Assembly: GCA_002386525.1 (NCBI GenBank)
Contig: DGIS01000016.1
Location: 1 to 17,255, forward strand
Direction of reading: 5' to 3'
Length of the DNA: 17,255 nt
Source: Sphingobacterium sp. UBA4616
GTDB lineage: Bacteria > Bacteroidota > Bacteroidia > Sphingobacteriales > Sphingobacteriaceae
The notes under the pieces were generated by a model. That model was given only the letters and a program-made list of their open reading frames with translations. It had not been told where the DNA came from and did not search any database. How positions within the stretch are numbered: the first letter of the stretch is position 1; each line of letters starts with the position of its first letter. Of this stretch, positions 15,470 to 17,255 are shown piece after piece. The translations under genes and the position numbers were made by a program.

Positions 15470-16168
15470 CTAGTCGATGATACCCTCATCTTTAAAACTG
15501 TAATATCCGTTATCGGTAAAGATTAAATGATCGGCAACTCTAATATCCATAATTTTAGAGGCTTCGACAATTTTTTGCGTCAGGATTTTGTCAGCATTGC
15601 TCGGATACAAAGTACCTGAAGGATGGTTGTGAATAAGTATAATGGCGTGTGCTTTGAGGCTGATTGCCGTTCGTAAGATTATTCGGACATCAACTGGCGT
15701 AAAATCATTACCGCCACGGCCAATGAGCTGCTTGTCCAATATTTTATATGCGGTATTCAAATACATTGTCCAAAATTCCTCATGCGGGAGGTCTTGTAAT
15801 ATTGGTTTCATAAGGGTATATACATAGCGACTACTGGTCACCTGTTTACGCTCTTCGGCGGGCAGTTCGTTTTTGCGACGAGCGAGCTCCAAGGCGGCAA
15901 GAATGGAAATGGCTTTTGCTTCTCCTATGCCTCTATACCTGCTCAGTTCTGCGACATCCATTGTGGAAAGTGTCTGCAGGCTGTTATTGGCATCAGCTAA
16001 TATACGCCGACACAATTCTACGGCACTTTCATTTTTGGATCCAGAGCCAATCAAGATCGCTAATAATTCGGCATCTGTAAGTGCCCTACGACCTTGCTTC
16101 AAAAGTTTCTCCCTCGGGCGATCGGCCTCAGCCCAATCCCGAATGACTAGTTTGTACGAGTTTGGCAT
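15470..16168 (-). CDS. radC: RadC family JAB-domain protein
   Basis: The 232-residue product has the full RadC architecture. The N-terminal UPF0758 region (about 5-110) includes DRPREKLL, LTDAELLAILIGSG and a helix-hairpin-helix-like RYRGIGEAKA at 78-87. The C-terminal JAB/MPN+ metalloprotease-like domain (about 112-230) shows the metal motif HNHPSG at 180-185 with Asp193 (H-x-H-x10-D), and a glutamate in HEEFW near 130-131. The name comes from an old link to DNA repair that was later questioned; the molecular function remains unsettled. Length and motifs are normal for a chromosomal copy. Its neighbour, the methyltransferase, follows after 16 nt. Confidence 0.95.
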   Translation of the reverse strand: MPNSYKLVIRDWAEADRPREKLLKQGRRALTDAELLAILIGSGSKNESAVELCRRILADANNSLQTLSTMDVAELSRYRGIGEAKAISILAALELARRKNELPAEERKQVTSSRYVYTLMKPILQDLPHEEFWTMYLNTAYKILDKQLIGRGGNDFTPVDVRIILRTAISLKAHAIILIHNHPSGTLYPSNADKILTQKIVEASKIMDIRVADHLIFTDNGYYSFKDEGIID

Positions 16169-16301
16169 TTGCAGTTAAGTTATAAAAGGCTAGCGTACAT
16201 AAATATACAAAAAAAGCTACTTAATATCCTGAGAAATAAACAATCTATCAATTAAAAAAAATTGGCAATAGGGATTTACTTCACATTTCACTCTGAAACG
16301 T

Positions 16302-16309
16302 TATCTTTG
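16302..16309 (+). promoter_or_regulatory. -7 promoter element before the cyclophilin gene
   Basis: TATCTTTG is a perfect match to the Bacteroidota -7 consensus TAnnTTTG and is followed by TAC. It lies 23 nt before the ATG at 16333. The -33 region, 19 nt upstream, has only TTC, a weak match to TTTG. It should drive the cyclophilin-DUF5606 pair. Confidence 0.6.
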
Positions 16310-16332
16310 TACTTCATAAAAATTTTTTGAAT

Positions 16333-16791
16333 ATGAGTAAAGCGATCATTAAAACAGAAAAAGGCGACATGACTGTGGAGTTCTACACAGCTGATGCTCC
16401 AAATACAGTAGCCAATTTTATTAAACTTGCTAAATCAGGATATTATGATGGATTAGCATTTCACCGCGTGATTCCTGATTTCGTGATCCAGGGTGGTTGT
16501 CCAAATTCACGAGAAGGTGCCGCAGGCACACCGGGAACAGGTGGTCCTGGTTATAAAATTGACTGTGAACTGACTGGCGAAAACCAATATCACGATAGAG
16601 GTGTATTATCTATGGCTCACGCTGGCCGTAATACAGGAGGTTCTCAATTTTTCATCTGCCATAGCCGCAATAACACTGCTCACCTGGATCGTAACCATAC
16701 CTGTTTTGGAAAGGTAACTGAGAATGTGGATATTGTTGACGATATCAGACAGGGTGACCGTATCTTATCAATTGAAGTTATCGAAGATTAA
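16333..16791 (+). CDS. Cyclophilin-type peptidyl-prolyl cis-trans isomerase
   Basis: Proline isomerase that speeds cis/trans isomerisation of X-Pro bonds during folding, 152 residues and cytoplasmic, since there is no signal peptide. Landmarks: FHRVIPDFVIQGG at 43-55 with catalytic Arg45, Phe50 and Gln53; GSQFFI at 103-108; and HLDRNHTCFGKV at 117-128. The residue that is Trp121 in human cyclophilin A is His117 here, as often found in bacterial forms, and predicts weak cyclosporin binding. Four cysteines (56, 78, 109, 124) are more than usual. A TTG two codons upstream keeps the frame open, but ATG 16333 fits the family N-terminus (MSKAIIKTEKGDM) and the spacing from the promoter. The DUF5606 gene follows after 26 nt. 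Confidence 0.95.
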   Translation: MSKAIIKTEKGDMTVEFYTADAPNTVANFIKLAKSGYYDGLAFHRVIPDFVIQGGCPNSREGAAGTPGTGGPGYKIDCELTGENQYHDRGVLSMAHAGRNTGGSQFFICHSRNNTAHLDRNHTCFGKVTENVDIVDDIRQGDRILSIEVIED

Positions 16792-16817
16792 TTCTTGGAG
16801 ATTTAAATATAGTTAAA

Positions 16818-17222
16818 ATGAATTTAAGAGCATTAGTATCCGTAACTGGTAAACCAGGATTGTTCAAATTGGTTGGACAAAATAAAGGAGGTTTTATTTT
16901 AGAAACCCTTGATCAGGCAAAAATTAAAACTGTAGTCAGTTTATCTTCGACAAAAATGGCTACTTTGGAAGACATCACAATTTATGGTGAAGAAGAAGAA
17001 ATTCGGTTATTGAATATTTTTGAAACGATCAAAGAGAAAGGAATTGCTTTACCGGATACAAAATCAGATGGCGAAACGTTGAGAAATTTCTTCCGTGAAG
17101 TAGCTCCCGGCCATGATGAATCACGTGTCTATTCATCGGATATTAAAAAGGTGATTACTTGGTATAATATTATCAAAGAATTTCCTTTATTTGAAGAAGA
17201 AGCTCCTGCTCCTTTAATGTAG
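16818..17222 (+). CDS. DUF5606 domain-containing protein
   Basis: The 134-residue product matches the Bacteroidota-restricted DUF5606 family from memory of its conserved N-terminus, MNLRALVSVTGKPGLFKLVGQNKGGFILETLD, summarised here by the key run VSVTGKPGLFKLVG. The protein has no signal peptide or membrane segment, so it should be cytoplasmic. The N-terminal ~55 residues look like a small beta barrel. Residues about 56-120 are helical and end in KKVITWYNIIKEFPLF. The tail is acidic and Pro/Ala-rich (EEEAPAPLM). No biochemical role is known to me. The short 26-nt gap from the cyclophilin gene suggests one transcript and perhaps a shared housekeeping role. Confidence 0.85.
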   Translation: MNLRALVSVTGKPGLFKLVGQNKGGFILETLDQAKIKTVVSLSSTKMATLEDITIYGEEEEIRLLNIFETIKEKGIALPDTKSDGETLRNFFREVAPGHDESRVYSSDIKKVITWYNIIKEFPLFEEEAPAPLM

Positions 17223-17255
17223 ATTTTACCTAAATCAAATAAAAAAACGGAGTTG

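Noticed and set aside
15470..16168. radC as a sign of a mobile island or plasmid
   Set aside because: RadC homologues do occur on mobile elements, but this one is full length with the N-terminal region, and no integrase, att repeat or transfer gene is nearby.
16327..16332. TTG start giving the cyclophilin two extra residues
   Set aside because: The ATG at 16333 matches the usual cyclophilin N-terminus and is a better start codon.
1..17255. CRISPR array, defence island or biosynthetic cluster
   Set aside because: No regularly spaced repeats, Cas, restriction, toxin-antitoxin or biosynthetic core genes were seen; the SNF2 helicase alone does not support a defence system.

Overview
The window looks like a chromosomal segment of a Bacteroidota bacterium, most probably Sphingobacteriaceae (Sphingobacterium or a close relative). 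Three things suggest this. Several genes are preceded by the Bacteroidota-type -7 element TAnnTTTG. Clear Shine-Dalgarno sites are mostly absent. The gene content is typical: a DUF5606 protein, a TonB-dependent receptor, an M1-type exopeptidase with a secretion signal, AraC regulators and a SWIM/SNF2 helicase. The genus is an inference from protein style; nothing was searched. Coding density is high, no spacer exceeds 300 bases, and I found no rRNA, tRNA, CRISPR array, transposase or phage gene.

Layout. (1) 258-2064: an AraC-family regulator with no ATG start, then a DODA/YgiD-type extradiol dioxygenase behind its own -7 element. (2) 2065-2287: a spacer holding a strong 19-bp imperfect inverted repeat whose right arm can also pair with a second upstream segment. 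(3) 2288-2587: a small SelT/SelW/SelH (Rdx) thiol-redox protein. (4) 2655-4119: a compact alkylation-repair operon, an AraC-type HTH fused to O6-methylguanine methyltransferase followed 16 nt later by an AlkB-type dioxygenase. (5) 4280-6157 (minus): a secreted M1-type metallopeptidase, divergent from (6) 6352-7662, a POTRA-less Omp85-type outer-membrane barrel. (7) 7773-13973: a lipoprotein of unknown function, a TonB-dependent receptor and a 1104-residue SWIM-SNF2 helicase, spaced 15 and 9 nt apart and so probably one transcript. (8) 14075-16168 (minus): a small secreted protein of unknown function, a SAM methyltransferase and RadC, the last two nearly abutting. (9) 16333-17222: a cyclophilin and a DUF5606 protein, 26 nt apart, behind a perfect TAnnTTTG element.

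How the genes may work together. The Ada-like/AlkB pair is the clearest functional unit: one protein removes methyl groups from O6-alkylguanine and the other oxidatively removes alkyl lesions from base-pairing positions. The lipoprotein, receptor and Omp85-like barrel all belong to the outer envelope. The SNF2 helicase sits directly behind the receptor with no obvious functional link. I see no multi-gene system here that is clearly undescribed. The points most worth a second look are the two competing helices around 2101-2174, the envelope/helicase gene train, the POTRA-less barrel with a hairpin and T-rich tract just before it, and the start of the first regulator, which may hide a one-base frameshift.
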